Below, in pieces: positions 62,651 through 64,000 of a DNA stretch of 64,000 nt. Source of the DNA: Moringa oleifera (Eukaryota; Streptophyta; Magnoliopsida; Brassicales; Moringaceae); assembly GCA_021397835.1 (NCBI GenBank), contig JAJFZO010000537.1:2418001-2482000 (forward strand). Direction: 5' to 3'. Numbering within the stretch: position 1 is the stretch's first letter; each line of letters begins with the position of its first letter. Position numbers and translations under genes: made by a program. Below the pieces are notes generated by a model, which searched no databases, was not told where the DNA came from, and was given only the letters and a program-made list of their open reading frames with translations.

Positions 62651-64000
62651 CAAGACCAATGAAGGGAATTTATGATTGATGCACCAAGTCTAGACATGAT
62701 GAAGCTTCTCCCGATCACCATGCTTAAATCTAAGCACTGGTTTACTAGTGACACCTAACTTGCTTGAGGTTGGATTACTGCCCAAGTAGCCTCAACCTAG
62801 ACAATAACGAGGAAATGTTAAAGCTTTAACAATCCCATGCTATGATCCTAGCGGAGGATCCAACCTACCTCCACCTTTAAGACAACATATTAGTAGTATT
62901 TTTAGAAGAATTTAAATGAAATCGGAGAAAAAGTGAGACAATAAAAGAAAGGAAATCAAGAATCATCTATGATGGTAAAATAAATAGAGATAAAATTATT
63001 CTTTCAAGGATACTATAGAAAAGCCAATTCTAGACAATACCCATTAGCCTTATGTTTTGGCTTATGATGACAACTCAAATGCTTGAGTCCATGTCAAGCA
63101 CTTCAAGAATGTGTTGTTGTTACAAAATGTTTAATACATACTAAGTGCAAACTTTTCTCGCCAACTTTGATTGGTGATGTGTTGGATTGGTAACATGCTC
63201 TCAAACTAGCTTCCATCATATCATTGGAAGATTTTGCCATATAGTTAGCCATACCTTTCTTAGGCAAAATCAAGATGCAAAGAAATATTAATGACCTTAA
63301 AGCTATGAGATAGATTAAAGATGAAGGGTTATGAGATTATATTAACAAATTTACAAAAGAAATTAGCAATCTATTTGATGATGTAATACAACTAAATGAG
63401 CATAATCAAAAGATCTATTACATGTCTTAGCATTAATTACAAGAGTAAGAGCTAAGAGGATTTTAGAAGTACTTAATGGGTTTATTTAATATATCTAGAT
63501 TGATTTCAAACATATTCTGAGAAGGATCCAAAAGAAAATCAAAGTTTAATCAACATAAGTAAAATAGTTTGTAATTACAAGAGATTAACTTCATGATTTA
63601 TGCAGCTTAATGTGTGCAAAGTTTTATTACAAAATATTTACTTTTCAAAAATTATCATTAATATTTGTTATTATTTGCTTTTTAATATAGAATTTTTTTA
63701 AAAAAATTAAGATATTTCTTTTTGTTTTAAGATATTCACTTTCTAGTTTTTTATTTTTTCTTTGTCATATTTAAATAGAGCACAAGCTTTATGAGAGAAA
63801 AGTTTGATGGAATTAAAATATTTGTAAAGTTACTTTCTCTTTGGTTCTTCAAAGAGGCATGTGAACTTAATGAAAATTTTTATGGCATCAACCTTTAATT
63901 TATCAATGAATCCTCTCATTATTGATTGTGGTGTCTTCATTATCTTAAAATGCTTGTTTTAACATATGTACTGAGTCATAATTTTATATAGATCTTTTTT
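62651..64000 (+). mobile_element. Possible faint gag remnant of an LTR retroelement
   Basis: At about 63280-63420 a broken frame reads NDLKAMR, a stop, IKDEG, a stop, DYINKFTKEISNLFDDV. This resembles the spacing of the conserved gag helix (a run of the type L-x-x-LR-x-x-x-G-E-x-x-x-DYI-x-x-F) in plant retrotransposons. No other domain supports it, and the rest is AT-rich. It may be chance. Confidence 0.3.

Overview
This window is nuclear DNA from a flowering plant, most likely a eudicot. It has four intron-rich genes with GT-AG splice sites (plus one likely GC-AG), very AT-rich intergenic DNA, and decayed LTR retrotransposons of typical plant lineages (Ty1/copia, Athila-type and Tat-type Ty3/gypsy) and LINEs. 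I cannot name the species. I rebuilt all four gene models by joining exons in frame; each gives one continuous reading frame with matching phases at every junction.

Layout. 1-7.7 kb: AT-rich intergenic DNA with two decayed tandem-repeat fields, an internally deleted copia element flanked by two LTR-like direct repeats, and a gypsy LTR-like block. 7.8-15.8 kb (+): an RSRC2-like arginine/serine-rich coiled-coil protein with a C-terminal SMAP domain (493 aa, 6 coding exons, 5'UTR intron). 18.7-20.56 kb (+): an F-box protein with a hydrophobic N-terminus (389 aa, 5 exons). 20.6-39 kb: a retrotransposon graveyard: an Athila-type gag-protease remnant (+), a 15-bp minisatellite, a Tat-type gag-protease-RT remnant (+), and a second Tat-type protease remnant in the opposite orientation (-). 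39.2-52.6 kb (+): an RBL18/UBAC2-like rhomboid-fold membrane protein with a C-terminal UBA domain (292 aa, 8 exons); its 8.2 kb fourth intron carries a decayed LINE in the sense orientation. 54.0-61.1 kb (-): a DUSP12/YVH1-type dual-specificity phosphatase with an intact catalytic loop and a C-terminal zinc-binding domain (387 aa, 6 coding exons plus a 5'UTR exon), holding a LINE fragment in its fourth coding intron. 61.2-64 kb: AT-rich intergenic DNA with at most faint gag-like remains.

The genes are ordinary housekeeping or regulatory plant genes: RNA processing, ubiquitin ligase substrate recognition, ER membrane quality control, and phosphatase/60S ribosome maturation. The F-box gene and the UBA-rhomboid gene are neighbours in the same order as I recall for Arabidopsis At2g41170/At2g41160, so the retroelement block between them probably expanded inside a conserved gene pair. 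I found no CRISPR array, operon, tRNA, rRNA or evident new molecular system. The most interesting signals are structural: duplicated intron segments (one duplicating a splice acceptor), a probable GC-AG intron, LINE-bearing introns, and opposed Tat remnants.
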